Positions 50,918-64,000 of a DNA stretch of 64,000 nt are shown piece after piece. The stretch covers positions 82,939 through 146,938 of the forward strand of contig NZ_JAGQDE010000013.1 in assembly GCF_018069755.1 (NCBI RefSeq), written 5' to 3'. Source of the stretch: Ideonella aquatica. GTDB taxonomy: Bacteria; Pseudomonadota; Gammaproteobacteria; Burkholderiales; Burkholderiaceae_C. The position numbers were made by a program, and so were the translations under genes. The notes below the pieces were generated by a model. The model was not told the DNA's origin. It was given only the letters and a program-made list of their open reading frames with translations, and made no database searches. Position 1 is the stretch's first letter, and each line of letters opens with the position of its first letter.

Positions 50918-52533
50918 GTGCCGCCCTCATCGCCCCTGCCGGCGAACGCCCCGCTGCCTGCCGATACCTGCGACGTGCTCGTCGTGGGCGGCGGCATCAA
51001 TGGCTGTGGCATCGCCCGCGACCTGGCCGGCCGCGGCTGGCGCGTGGTGCTGGCCGAGCAGGACGACCTGGCGGCGCACACCTCCAGCTCCTCCACCAAG
51101 CTGATCCACGGCGGCCTGCGCTACCTCGAGTACTACGAGTTCAGCCTGGTGCGCAAGGCGCTGCAGGAGCGCGAGGTGCTGCTCAAGAGCGCGCCGCACA
51201 TCATGTGGCCGCTGCGCTTTGTCATGCCGCACGACCCGGCGATGCGGCCCGCCTGGCTGATCCGCCTGGGCATCTTCCTCTACGACCACCTGGCCCGGCG
51301 CGAGGTGCTGCCGGGTTCGCGCGGCGTCAACCTGCGCACCCACCCGGTGGGCGCGGCGCTGCAGGACCGCTACACGCGCGGCTTCGTCTACTCCGACGGC
51401 TGGGTGGACGACGCGCGGCTGGTGGTGCTCAACGCGATCGATGCGCGCGCCCGCGGCGCCTCGGTGCGCACCCGCACCCGGGTCGAATCGGTGCAGCGCG
51501 AGGCCGGCGGCTGGCTGGCGCAGCTGGCCGGTCCGCAGGGCGAGCGGCAGACCGTGCGCGCCCGCGCGCTGGTCAACGCCGCCGGTCCCTGGGCCGAGAG
51601 CTTCCTGCGTGGCGTGGCCCGCCCGGCCGGCCACGAGAGCCTGGCCACGCGCAGCCTGCGCCTGGTCAAGGGCTCGCACATCATCGTGCCGCGCTGCTTC
51701 GAGCACGACCACGCCTACATCTTCCAGAACCCCGACAAGCGCATCATCTTCGCCATCCCCTACGAGCGTGAGTTCACGCTGATCGGCACCACCGACGAGG
51801 AGATCCACGGCGACCCGCGCGACGCCCGCATCGGCCCCGACGAGGTGGCCTACCTGTGCGAGCAGGCCAGCCGCTACTTCCGCCGCCCGGTGCGCGCGGC
51901 CGACGTGGTCTGGAGCTACACCGGCGTGCGCCCGCTGCTGGATGACGCCTCGGGCGACCCCTCGGCCGTCACCCGCGACTACCTGCTGGAAAGCAACGAG
52001 CTGCCCGGCGGCGGCGCGCCGCTGCTGAGTGTGTGGGGCGGCAAGATCACGACCTTCCGCAAGCTGGCCGAGGACGCCGCCGACGAGCTGGGCCGCATGC
52101 TGGGCGAGCCGCGCCGCGCCTGGACCGAGGGCGCCTTCCTGCCCGGCGGCGACCTGCGCGACTGGGTCGGCCCACCGCAGCGCCCCGACACCGATTTCGA
52201 GCGCCTGGTCCAGACCCTGGGCCAGCGCCACCCCTGGCTGCCCGGCCCGCTGGCGCGCCGCCTGGCCCGCGCCTACGGCGCCCGCGTCGGCCTGGTGCTG
52301 GGCGAGGCGCGATCGCTGGCCGACCTGGGCGCCGCCGTGGCGCCGGGCCTGTACGAGGCCGAGTTGCGCTATCTGCGAGAGGAGGAGTGGGCCTGCAGCG
52401 CCGACGATGTGCTGTGGCGCCGCTCCAAGCTGGGCCTGCACCTGACCGTGGCCGAGCGGGCCCAGGTGGCCGCCTGGCTGGCCGCCCATGCGCAGGCCGG
52501 CGCTGATGACGAGATGACGATGAAGGTGGACAC

Positions 52534-52543
<10 letters not shown>
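50918..52543 (+). CDS. glpD: glycerol-3-phosphate dehydrogenase (aerobic, FAD-dependent)
   Basis: The protein of about 541 residues has DVLVVGGGINGCGIARDLAGRG at the FAD site, SSSSTKLIHGGLRYLEYYEF, VNAAGPWAE and the C-terminal helical cap domain. GlpD oxidises glycerol 3-phosphate to dihydroxyacetone phosphate at the inner membrane and feeds electrons to quinone. I chose the GTG at 50918, about nine bases after GGAGA; a TTG at 50912 is also possible. It overlaps the first ABC ATPase gene by ten bases. Confidence 0.93.
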
Positions 52544-53613
<1,070 letters not shown>

Positions 53614-53614
53614 G

Positions 53615-55571
<1,957 letters not shown>

Positions 55572-55575
<4 letters not shown>

Positions 55576-56384
55576 ACGACGCCCGCTTCAAGAAACGCAC
55601 GCTGTTCCTGCTGGCCTACATGGTCTTCGCGCTGCTGCCCATCTACTGGATGGTCAACATGAGCTTCAAGACCAATGAGGAGATCCTCAGCAGCTTCAGC
55701 CTGTGGCCGCAGCAGTTCACCTGGGCCAACTACGCCACCATCTTCACCGACGAGAGCTGGTACTCGGGCTACATCAACAGCCTGATCTATGTCGGCATCA
55801 ACACCGTCATCTCGATCACCGTGGCGCTGCCCGCCGCCTACGCCTTCAGCCGCTACAGCTTCCTGGGCGACAAGCATGTCTTCTTCTGGCTGCTGACCAA
55901 CCGCATGACGCCACCGGCGGTGTTCCTGCTGCCCTTCTTCCAGCTCTACACCACGGTGGGCCTGATGGACACCCACATCGCGGTGGCGCTGGCCCACCTG
56001 CTGTTCAACGTGCCGCTGGCGGTGTGGATCCTGGAGGGCTTCATGAGCGGCATCCCGCGCGAGATCGACGAGACCGCCTACATCGACGGCTACAGCTTCC
56101 CGCGCTTCTTCGTGCAGATCTTTCTGCCGCTGATCAAGGCCGGCGTGGGCGTGGCGGCCTTCTTCTGCTTCATGTTCAGCTGGGTCGAGCTGCTGCTGGC
56201 GCGCACGCTGACCAGCGTCAACGCCAAGCCCATCGTCGCCACGATGACGCGCACCGTCAGCGCCAGCGGCATGGACTGGGCCACGCTGGCCGCCGCCGGC
56301 GTGCTGACCATCGTGCCGGGCGCGATCGTGATCTGGTTTGTCCGGCACTACATCGCAAAGGGCTTTGCGATGGGCCGCGTCTGA
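55572..56384 (+). CDS. glpQ: glycerol ABC transporter permease GlpQ
   Basis: The 270-residue permease starts at a GTG overlapping the glpP stop. It has the MalG-type layout: FLLAYMVFALLPIYWMVNMSFKT, a series of helices, and the EAA-loop ETAYIDGYSFPRFFVQIFLPL. It forms the second membrane subunit of the glycerol importer. A long frame extending upstream is a shadow of glpP. This GlpQ is not the periplasmic phosphodiesterase of the same name. Confidence 0.88.
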
Positions 56385-56396
56385 GGAGGCCGCACG

Positions 56397-56705
56397 ATGT
56401 TTGACTGGATGGTATGGACCACTCCCGTTGCCGTGTTCTTCAGCTGCATCGCGCTGATGCTGGTGGGCATGACGGTGTGGGAGATCAAGTCACCCACGGT
56501 GCTGCGCAAGGGCTTTTTGCCGATCGCCACCACGCGCGGCGACCGGCTGTTCATCGGGCTGCTGAGCGCGGCCTACATCAACCTGGCCTTCGTCGGGCTG
56601 GCGGGCCACCTCGCCGAGTGGCTGTCGCTGGAGAGCGAGCCCAGCGTGTGGATCAGCTTTGTGCTGTCGATGGGCGTGCTGGCGCTGGTGATGCGCAAAG
56701 GCTGA
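56397..56705 (+). CDS. DUF2160 small membrane protein of the glycerol ABC operon
   Basis: The 102-residue protein has two or three helices (VWTTPVAVFFSCIALMLVGMTVW, LFIGLLSAAYINLAFVGLAGHL and SFVLSMGVLALVMRK). It matches DUF2160, a family found almost only within glycerol-type ABC operons. It starts 12 bases after glpQ. Its role in transport is not known to me; an accessory membrane subunit is plausible. Confidence 0.8.
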   Translation: MFDWMVWTTPVAVFFSCIALMLVGMTVWEIKSPTVLRKGFLPIATTRGDRLFIGLLSAAYINLAFVGLAGHLAEWLSLESEPSVWISFVLSMGVLALVMRKG

Positions 56706-56815
56706 GCATTCTTCGGTATCCGGCCCGGCGCTGCCCCGGGGCCGTGGTGACCTCAACCGCAACGCGGGGCAGCGCGATTCACTCCCGATCATCGACCGCT
56801 AGAAGGAGACAAGCG

Positions 56816-58549
<1,734 letters not shown>

Positions 58550-58579
58550 GCACCGGTCGGCCACCGTCACACCCACACG

Positions 58580-58602
58580 AGGCGCCTTCGGGCGCCTTTT
58601 TT
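58580..58602 (+). terminator. rho-independent terminator of the glp ABC operon
   Basis: AGGCGCC and GGCGCCT form a perfect stem with a TTCG-type loop, followed by a run of T (positions 58597-58602). It lies 31 bases after the glpV stop and ends the operon that starts at glpD. Confidence 0.88.
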
Positions 58603-58692
58603 CGTGCCGACGGGGGCTTCGCCAGCGGCGGGTCTGCGCCATAGTTGGCGGCCGGCCCCGGCGCCGCGGCCCGCCAGCGCTATGCTCCGCCT

Positions 58693-60261
58693 ATGATCCA
58701 GCGCCCACCGCCATGGCGGGCGGCAGTACCCATGGACTCATTCGACCGCGACGACGGCTTTGCCCACGACCTCGCCCTGCTGCATGCGCCGCAGGATCTG
58801 CGTGCCGCCCAGGCGCTGGCCCAGGCGCTGGCCGCGCAGGGCGCCACACTGGCCTGGCGGCCCGGCCAGCCGCCTGAGGGCGGCCGCCTGGACGACGAAC
58901 TGGCACGCACCCGCTGGGTGCTGCTGCTGTGGTCGGCCGCGGTGGCCGAGCTGCCCGAACAGGTCGATCGCGCCCGCCTGGCCCTGCAGCGCCACGCGCT
59001 GATGCCGCTGCGCCTGGACCCCACGGCCTTGCCCCCGGGCCTGGAGCGGGTGCCCGTGGTGGCGCTCAGCGGCTGGCAGGGTGACACCGCCGAACCGGTG
59101 TTCACCGGGCTGATGCGGGCCCTGATGCCGCTGGTGCTGCCGCCGCGCAGTCCGGCAGGGCCTCCAGCCGTGGCTGCTCCCGCGGCCGAGCCGCGCCGCT
59201 GGTGGCAGGTCTGGCGCCGCGACCCCGAGCCGGCCCCTGACCTGCGTGGCAGCCTGCGCCAGGCCCTGGGGCCCCCCGAGGAGCCGTTTGAGCGCACCGT
59301 GCCGCTGATCCGCCCCCCGTTGGCGGGGCTGCCCGAGGCGGTGGCCGAGCCGGCGCTGCGGCGCAGCGATCTGGCGCCACCGCGCGACGACGGCCTGCCC
59401 GTCTGGGTGGGTGCTGCCGCGCCGCGCCATGCGGCGCCGGGCCAGCACTTCGCGGTGCGCCTGGGCCTGTTCACCGAGCCGATGCGCGAGCGCATGCTGG
59501 CGGTGCTGGCCCACCTGGCCGACGAGGCCGAGCTGGCGCCGCGCCCCGATGCGCCGGCCTCGGTCTGGCTCGCGGGCGCGCCGATCACCATCGCCATCGA
59601 CGGCGGCCCGGATCTGGTGGTCTCGCCGCCGCTGCGACGCCTCAGCTGGAACGGCCAGTCCGACCTGGCCAGCTTCAATGTCAGCGTCAACCCCGGCACG
59701 CCGATGGGGCCGCAGACCCTTCACCTGCAGGTGCTGCTGGCCGGCTTGCCGCTGGCCTACCTGAGTCTGCCGCTGCGCATCGAGCGCGCCAACATGGCCA
59801 CCGCGCTGGCGGTGCCGGTGGTCGAGTTGCCACGGCCGCTGCCGCGCTCGCTGTGGGTGGCGGTGGCCACCGCCGATGCCGCCACCGTGGCCGAGCGGGT
59901 CAGCCAGGCCCTGGCCCAGGCCCCGGGTCTGCGTCTGCGGGCCGGCGATGCGATGCACACCGTGGCCGAGCGCGAGCGCGCCATGGCCGCCTGCGACGCG
60001 ATGCTGTTGTGCTGGTCGCTGGCCGCGGTCACCGATGCCGAGGTGATCCGCATGCTGCGCCACGGCTGGTCGCGCCTGGGGCCCGAGGCGGTGCTGCCGA
60101 TGCCGCTGGCCGACCCCGAGGCGGTCTGGCCGCCGCAGGAGTTTTCCGAGGGCCAGTGGCTGGAGCGCTACCGCATGGCCTGGGCCGCGCTGGCGCCGCC
60201 GCTGGAGCTGCAACTGGCCGACGAGCCCGAGACCGAGGTCGGCCCGCTCAGTCGTCGTTGA
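58693..60261 (+). CDS. TIR-like protein with two flavodoxin-type domains
   Basis: The 522-residue protein begins near DLALLHAPQDLRAAQALAQALAAQG and LARTRWVLLLWSAAVAELPEQVDRARLAL. This resembles a TIR domain (residues about 20-130). After a Pro-rich linker comes a beta-rich region (residues about 245-390), then a second similar alpha/beta domain (SLWVAVATADAATVAERVSQAL, ACDAMLLCWSLAAVTDAEV). The usual TIR catalytic Glu is not obvious in either copy, so NADase activity is uncertain. TATGCT at 58681 puts a predicted transcript start at the ATG at 58693, so the mRNA may be leaderless. No partner gene is adjacent. Confidence 0.6.
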   Translation: MIQRPPPWRAAVPMDSFDRDDGFAHDLALLHAPQDLRAAQALAQALAAQGATLAWRPGQPPEGGRLDDELARTRWVLLLWSAAVAELPEQVDRARLALQRHALMPLRLDPTALPPGLERVPVVALSGWQGDTAEPVFTGLMRALMPLVLPPRSPAGPPAVAAPAAEPRRWWQVWRRDPEPAPDLRGSLRQALGPPEEPFERTVPLIRPPLAGLPEAVAEPALRRSDLAPPRDDGLPVWVGAAAPRHAAPGQHFAVRLGLFTEPMRERMLAVLAHLADEAELAPRPDAPASVWLAGAPITIAIDGGPDLVVSPPLRRLSWNGQSDLASFNVSVNPGTPMGPQTLHLQVLLAGLPLAYLSLPLRIERANMATALAVPVVELPRPLPRSLWVAVATADAATVAERVSQALAQAPGLRLRAGDAMHTVAERERAMAACDAMLLCWSLAAVTDAEVIRMLRHGWSRLGPEAVLPMPLADPEAVWPPQEFSEGQWLERYRMAWAALAPPLELQLADEPETEVGPLSRR

Positions 60262-60275
60262 TCCGTCGGCGCTGA

Positions 60276-61028
60276 TCAGCGCCCGCCGGTGACGTCGATG
60301 ATCGCGCCGGTGGTGTAGACCGCCTCGTCCGACAGCAGCCACAGGATGGCCGGCGCCACCTCGTCGGCCGTGCCCAGGCGCCCCATCGGGATCAGGTGCA
60401 GGCTGTTCGCCACGCGCGCCGCATGGCCGCCGCTGGCATGGATGTCGGTGTCGATGATGCCGGGGCGCACGCCGTTGACGCGCACGCCCTCGGTGGCCAC
60501 TTCGCGCGCCAGGCCCACCGTGAAGTGGTCGATCGCCGCCTTGCTCATCGAGTAGTCCAGGTACAGCCCCGGCGAGCCCACGCGCGCCGCGCCCGAGCTG
60601 AGGTTGACGATCGCGCCACCCTGGCCGCCATGCCGTGTGCTCATGCGGCGCACCGCCTCGCGCGCGCACAGCAGGCTGCCGCTGAGGTTGGTGCGCCACA
60701 TCCGGTCCAGGCGCGCGGCGCTCATCTCGTCAACGCGCGCGGCCACGTCGATCACACCGGCGTTGTTGACCAGCGCGCCCAGCGGGCCAAGCTGAGCGTC
60801 CACCGCGTTGAACAGGGCCACCACCTGGGCCTCGTCGGCGACATCGGCCGGCACGACGATCGCGCGGCGTCCATGTGCGCGCACCTGCTCGGCGACAGAC
60901 TCGGCGGCGGCGGTGTCGCGCACGCAGTTCACCGCCACATCCCAGCCGCGTTGGGCGGCCAGGCGGGCGGTGGCGGCGCCGATGCCGCGGCTGGCACCGG
61001 TGATCAGGACAACACGGGAGGGCGGCAT
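60276..61028 (-). CDS. short-chain dehydrogenase/reductase
   Basis: The 250-residue classical SDR has TGASRGIGAATARLAAQRG at the cofactor site, NNAGVI, the catalytic Ser in NLSSGAARVG and YxxxK in YSMSKAAID. The C-terminal segment VNGVRPGIIDTDIHA is normal. An Asn-Cys-Val-Arg after the second strand suggests NADP use. The substrate is not predictable. The ATG at 61028 was chosen; an earlier one at 61064 is possible. Confidence 0.85.
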   Translation of the reverse strand: MPPSRVVLITGASRGIGAATARLAAQRGWDVAVNCVRDTAAAESVAEQVRAHGRRAIVVPADVADEAQVVALFNAVDAQLGPLGALVNNAGVIDVAARVDEMSAARLDRMWRTNLSGSLLCAREAVRRMSTRHGGQGGAIVNLSSGAARVGSPGLYLDYSMSKAAIDHFTVGLAREVATEGVRVNGVRPGIIDTDIHASGGHAARVANSLHLIPMGRLGTADEVAPAILWLLSDEAVYTTGAIIDVTGGR

Positions 61029-61099
61029 GGTCAGGGCTCCACAGGGCAGCCCCGAGTGTCGCAAGAACCGAGCGTGCCGGCCGGGCCCGCGCGCCGCGG

Positions 61100-61360
61100 C
61101 TAGCGGCTGGTGGCGAGCGTGGTGTTGCGGCTGCGGGTCTGCTCGGCGACGAGGTAGGCCTGCATCTCGGCGGCGGAAATGTAGCCGTCGCGGTCGGTGT
61201 CGATGCGCTGCCAGTCGCGGGTGGTGGGCGCGGTGGGCGCGGCGGCGGTGGCCGTGCGTTCTGTGGCCGCAGCGGGGTTGGCCAGCGCGGTACCGGCCAG
61301 CGTGGCCAGGGCCACAGCGAACGAGGCCGGGGCGAGGTGGCGGATCGAGATCGTCATCAT
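61100..61360 (-). CDS. secreted EF-hand protein
   Basis: The 86-residue protein has a signal peptide (SFAVALATLAGTALANP) and one complete EF-hand loop, DTDRDGYISAAEM, near residue 60. It has Asp, Asp, Asp, Ile and Glu at the calcium positions. It should be exported and bind calcium. GGAG lies five bases before two adjacent ATG codons; I took the first. A single EF-hand suggests that it works as a dimer or with another protein. Confidence 0.75.
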   Translation of the reverse strand: MMTISIRHLAPASFAVALATLAGTALANPAAATERTATAAAPTAPTTRDWQRIDTDRDGYISAAEMQAYLVAEQTRSRNTTLATSR

Positions 61361-61469
61361 CAGCTCCATCGGTGTCAGGGGTTGGTGAAGGGGGATCGAC
61401 GCGTCGCGTGTCGTGGACGCCGCGACGCGCCGGAAAGTTCCCCTCACCCTGGCGACCGCAGGTCGATGC

Positions 61470-63107
61470 TCAGCCGGCGCGTACCCGGTTGCGGCCGGCC
61501 TGCTTGGCGCGGTAGAGCGCGCGGTCGGCCTGGTCGAAGAGCGCTGCCATGTCGTGCGGCGGCGCCATCGCCAGGCCGATGCTGACGGTCACGCGCAGGC
61601 CGGCCTGGTGCTGGCCCCAGTCGGTGCGCTCAACCTGTTCGCGCAGGCGCTCGCAGACCTCGGTGGCGCGGTGCAGGTCGGTGTCGGGCAGTGCCACCAG
61701 GAACTCCTCGCCGCCGATGCGCGCGATCAGGTCGGCCGAGCGAGTGCCCTGGCGCAGGCGCTGCGCCAGCTCCACCAGCACGCGGTCGCCCACCCGGTGG
61801 CCGAAGCGGTCGTTGATCGACTTGAAATGGTCGATGTCGATCAGCACCAGCGCCAGCTCGCTGCGCTGCTGCTCGGCCTGGCGCAGCAGGCGCGGCAGGT
61901 GCTCGTCCAGGTAGCGCCGGTTGCCCAGACCGGTCAGTGCGTCCTGGCTGGCGCGTACCGCCAGCTCGGCCGCGCGGGCGCGTTCGATCTGCGCTTCCAG
62001 CCGGGCGCGCTCGGCCTGCAGACGGCTCAGCTCGGCCTCGGTGCGGGTGACCAGCAGCGCCGACTGGGCGCGCAGCTGCTGGGCCATGCGCCGACGCAGC
62101 AGCTGCTCGCCAGCCTCGTGGTGGCGCAGCGCGGCGGCGGTGTCGCCCAGCAGCTTGCTGGCGCGGTACATGGCGTGGTGCAGGCGAATCTGCGTGGCGG
62201 CCGGCACCTGGTCCAGGGCGTCGCTGGCCATGGGCTGCAGGCGCTCGAGCACCCGCGCCGCCTGGTCGCCGTGCAGGTCGCCTTCGGCCAGGGTGCAGCG
62301 GATGCGCCAGACCTGCGCCTGGTGGCCGCCCTGTTCAGCGGCGGCCAGCGCGCGGTGGAGCAGCGGCTCGGCCTCATCCAGGCGGCGCTGGTGCAGCAGG
62401 ATCTCGCCCAGGTTGCCTTCGATGAACACGCGGTGAAAGGGCTCGCCGGTCAGCGCTGCCATCGCGGCCGCTTCGCGGGCGTAGCTGGCGGCGCGCTCCA
62501 GTGTGGCGCTGGCGTCGGTCTCGTCGATGCCGTCGCGCAGCAGGTGGTAGGCGCCGATCGTCACCGCGGCCAGGTTGTTCAGCGTGATCATCAGCGCCTG
62601 CGCGCCGCCATCCAGCCGGGCATGCGACAGCGCCTCCAGCATGATGCGCTCGGCCTGCCAGGGGTCGCCCATGCGCTCGTAGCAGGCGCCCATGGCGTTC
62701 AGCGACAGCGCCAGGTCGGCCGATCGCTCGCCGCTGCGGGCGCGCTCCACGCCTTCCACCGCCCAGGCCATGGCCTCGGCGTGGCGGCCGGTCTCGGAGG
62801 CGGCCAGCACGGCCCAGCGCAGACACTCGTCCAGGTCAAGGCGGCCGGCGCTGTCGCGCAGCTCGGGCCAGCAGCGCGCGAACAGCGTGACCAGCTCCTC
62901 CAGCCGCCCCAGGCGGAACAGGCAGAAGGCGCAGCGGTGCGCGGCTTGCAGGCGCAGCGCGCGGTCGGTGGCGGTGTCCAGCGCTTGCTGCGCCAGGGCC
63001 AGCGCGTGCGACAGCTCACCACCGGCCGCCGCCTCGACGGCGGCCTCCAGCAATCGGGCGGGCGTTGTCGATGGCGCTAACGGGTCGGCGGGGTGGGGGT
63101 ACGGCAT
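61470..63107 (-). CDS. diguanylate cyclase with TPR-like repeats
   Basis: The 545-residue protein has helical tandem repeats (residues about 15-350, for example LALAQQALDTATDRALRLQAAH), a coiled linker (VTRTEAELSRLQAERARLEAQIERAR) and a C-terminal GGDEF domain with GNRRYLDEHL, DIDHFKSINDRFGH and GGEEF. Five residues before GGEEF is an RSAD inhibitory site, so feedback inhibition by cyclic di-GMP is expected. There is no membrane helix. It may act against the EAL protein at 45.1-47.5 kb. The ATG at 63107 follows a non-coding extension. Confidence 0.88.
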   Translation of the reverse strand: MPYPHPADPLAPSTTPARLLEAAVEAAAGGELSHALALAQQALDTATDRALRLQAAHRCAFCLFRLGRLEELVTLFARCWPELRDSAGRLDLDECLRWAVLAASETGRHAEAMAWAVEGVERARSGERSADLALSLNAMGACYERMGDPWQAERIMLEALSHARLDGGAQALMITLNNLAAVTIGAYHLLRDGIDETDASATLERAASYAREAAAMAALTGEPFHRVFIEGNLGEILLHQRRLDEAEPLLHRALAAAEQGGHQAQVWRIRCTLAEGDLHGDQAARVLERLQPMASDALDQVPAATQIRLHHAMYRASKLLGDTAAALRHHEAGEQLLRRRMAQQLRAQSALLVTRTEAELSRLQAERARLEAQIERARAAELAVRASQDALTGLGNRRYLDEHLPRLLRQAEQQRSELALVLIDIDHFKSINDRFGHRVGDRVLVELAQRLRQGTRSADLIARIGGEEFLVALPDTDLHRATEVCERLREQVERTDWGQHQAGLRVTVSIGLAMAPPHDMAALFDQADRALYRAKQAGRNRVRAG

Positions 63108-63321
63108 GTCGTCGCAGGTCCCGAAGGGCAATGACCCATGCTGACACCAAGTGACCAAATGCAACAGCCCCGCGGACCCGAGTGGGTGTGATGCATTTGG
63201 TGGCGGGCAGGGCGGCGTGACGCCGTCCCCCGCGTTCGGCACCGGGATAACCCGGTAATACAATCGATTGCAAATGGGCGATGATGCGGCCCGTCGCCAC
63301 CAGACCGCTGCCCGCGCTGCC

Positions 63322-64000
63322 ATGAACGCCCCCGTCCCCGCCCCAGCCCAGGTCGGCTTCGACCAGGCCCCCCGCCGCCACCCGATCGGCCTGGCGGTCG
63401 TGGCCCTGCTGCACGTGGTGGTCGGCTACGCGCTGGTCAACGGCCTGGCGCGCAAGATCGTCGAGGTGGTCAAGGCCCCGATCGAGACCAAGATCATCGA
63501 GGAGGTCAAGCCGCCGCCCCCGCCGCCGCCCGAGAACCTGCCGCCGCCGCCGAAGAACCTGCCGCCGCCGCCGTCCTTCGTGCCGCCGCCCGAGGTCAAC
63601 GTGGCGCCGCAGCCGACCAACGCGCCGACGATCACCACCACCAATGTCGCGCCGCCGCCCGCCCCGGTGTTCGCGCCCGCAGCGCCGCCCGCGCCGCCGG
63701 CCCCGCCCGCGCCGCCCAAGCCGCAGGCCCGCCCGGCGCAGATCGACGTGGGCAGCTGCGCCAAGCCCGAGTACCCCGGCGCCGCCGCGCGCGCCGAGGC
63801 CACCGGCATCACCCGCATCCGCTTCACGGTCGATGCCGAGGGCAAGGTCTCGAAGGCCGAGATCACCGGCCCTTCGGGCTCGAGCCGCGAGCACCGCCTG
63901 CTCGACCGCACCGCGGTCGATGCGCTGAGCGCCTGCAAGTTCAAACCCGGCATTGACGAGGCGGGCAAGCCCGTCGGTGCCTTCGCCAACGTCGAATACG
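63322..64000 (+). CDS. tonB: TonB-family energy transducer (3' cut by window edge)
   Basis: The protein starts at the ATG at 63322 and runs off the window at residue 226. It has an N-terminal inner-membrane helix (IGLAVVALLHVVVGYALV), a long Pro-rich periplasmic spacer (residues about 55-135) and a C-terminal TonB domain with CAKPEYPGAAARAEATGITRIRFTVDAEGKVSKAEI. It couples the proton motive force through ExbB/ExbD to outer-membrane receptors. ExbB and ExbD would be expected just beyond the edge. A 10-base palindrome (CAATCGATTG, 63261-63270) lies upstream, but I do not recognise a Fur box. Confidence 0.9.
   Translation, partial: MNAPVPAPAQVGFDQAPRRHPIGLAVVALLHVVVGYALVNGLARKIVEVVKAPIETKIIEEVKPPPPPPPENLPPPPKNLPPPPSFVPPPEVNVAPQPTNAPTITTTNVAPPPAPVFAPAAPPAPPAPPAPPKPQARPAQIDVGSCAKPEYPGAAARAEATGITRIRFTVDAEGKVSKAEITGPSGSSREHRLLDRTAVDALSACKFKPGIDEAGKPVGAFANVEY

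Noticed and set aside
58738..60699. A 653-codon - strand frame opposite the TIR-like gene
   Set aside because: It crosses the SDR gene end and has repetitive Gln/Arg/His-rich shadow composition; the + strand frame shows hydrophobic strand patterns of a folded protein.
63261..63270. CAATCGATTG upstream of tonB as a Fur box
   Set aside because: It is only a 10-base palindrome without the GATAAT repeats of a Fur site.

Overview
The window is GC-rich, tightly packed bacterial chromosome of about 70% GC by eye. Gene content (red-type RuBisCO with CbbX, gentisate pathway, glpSTPQV-type glycerol transporter, Tad pilus) points to a betaproteobacterium of the order Burkholderiales, in the Rubrivivax/Leptothrix/Roseateles neighbourhood. 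That placement is inferred from proteins I recognise, not from a marker gene. I saw no rRNA, tRNA, CRISPR array, insertion sequence or replication origin.

Bases 1-15 kb hold a Tad (tight adherence) pilus locus. One long leftward operon runs from the Flp pilin (11765) through an OmpA-like protein, TadG-like and TadE-like proteins, CpaB, the secretin CpaC, an FHA-TadA ATPase fusion, TadB and TadC to a DUF192 protein. A divergent rightward operon (11934-15021) has an apolipoprotein N-acyltransferase paralogue, a second TadE-like pseudopilin, a small lipoprotein and a periplasmic coiled-coil protein. TadZ, a prepilin peptidase and TadD were not found. From 15 to 25 kb come a phosphoglycolate phosphatase, then a LodB-like flavoprotein beside a large protein that joins a catalase-like domain to a LodA-like quinoprotein oxidase. 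A lipase/ankyrin pair, a toxin-antitoxin module and degraded remnants follow.

From 24 to 36 kb lie metabolic genes: cbbR divergent from cbbL-cbbS-cbbX, membrane genes including exoD, a TerB-like protein, a secreted protein, katG, and a leftward gentisate operon (3-hydroxybenzoate 6-hydroxylase, gentisate dioxygenase, fumarylpyruvate hydrolase, maleylpyruvate isomerase) with a palindrome in its promoter. At 36.6-41.4 kb the base composition drops sharply. Six small rightward genes of unknown function look like integron gene cassettes or another acquired island.

From 41 to 64 kb are an M20 peptidase, an amino-acid-type ABC binding protein, a monoacylglycerol-lipase-like hydrolase, an EAL protein, a dienoyl-CoA isomerase-like crotonase, and a complete glycerol regulon: glpR-glpK leftward, and glpD, the two-ATPase ABC transporter, a DUF2160 protein and the binding protein rightward, closed by a terminator. 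A TIR-like protein, an SDR, an EF-hand protein, a TPR-GGDEF diguanylate cyclase and a truncated tonB at the right edge complete the window.
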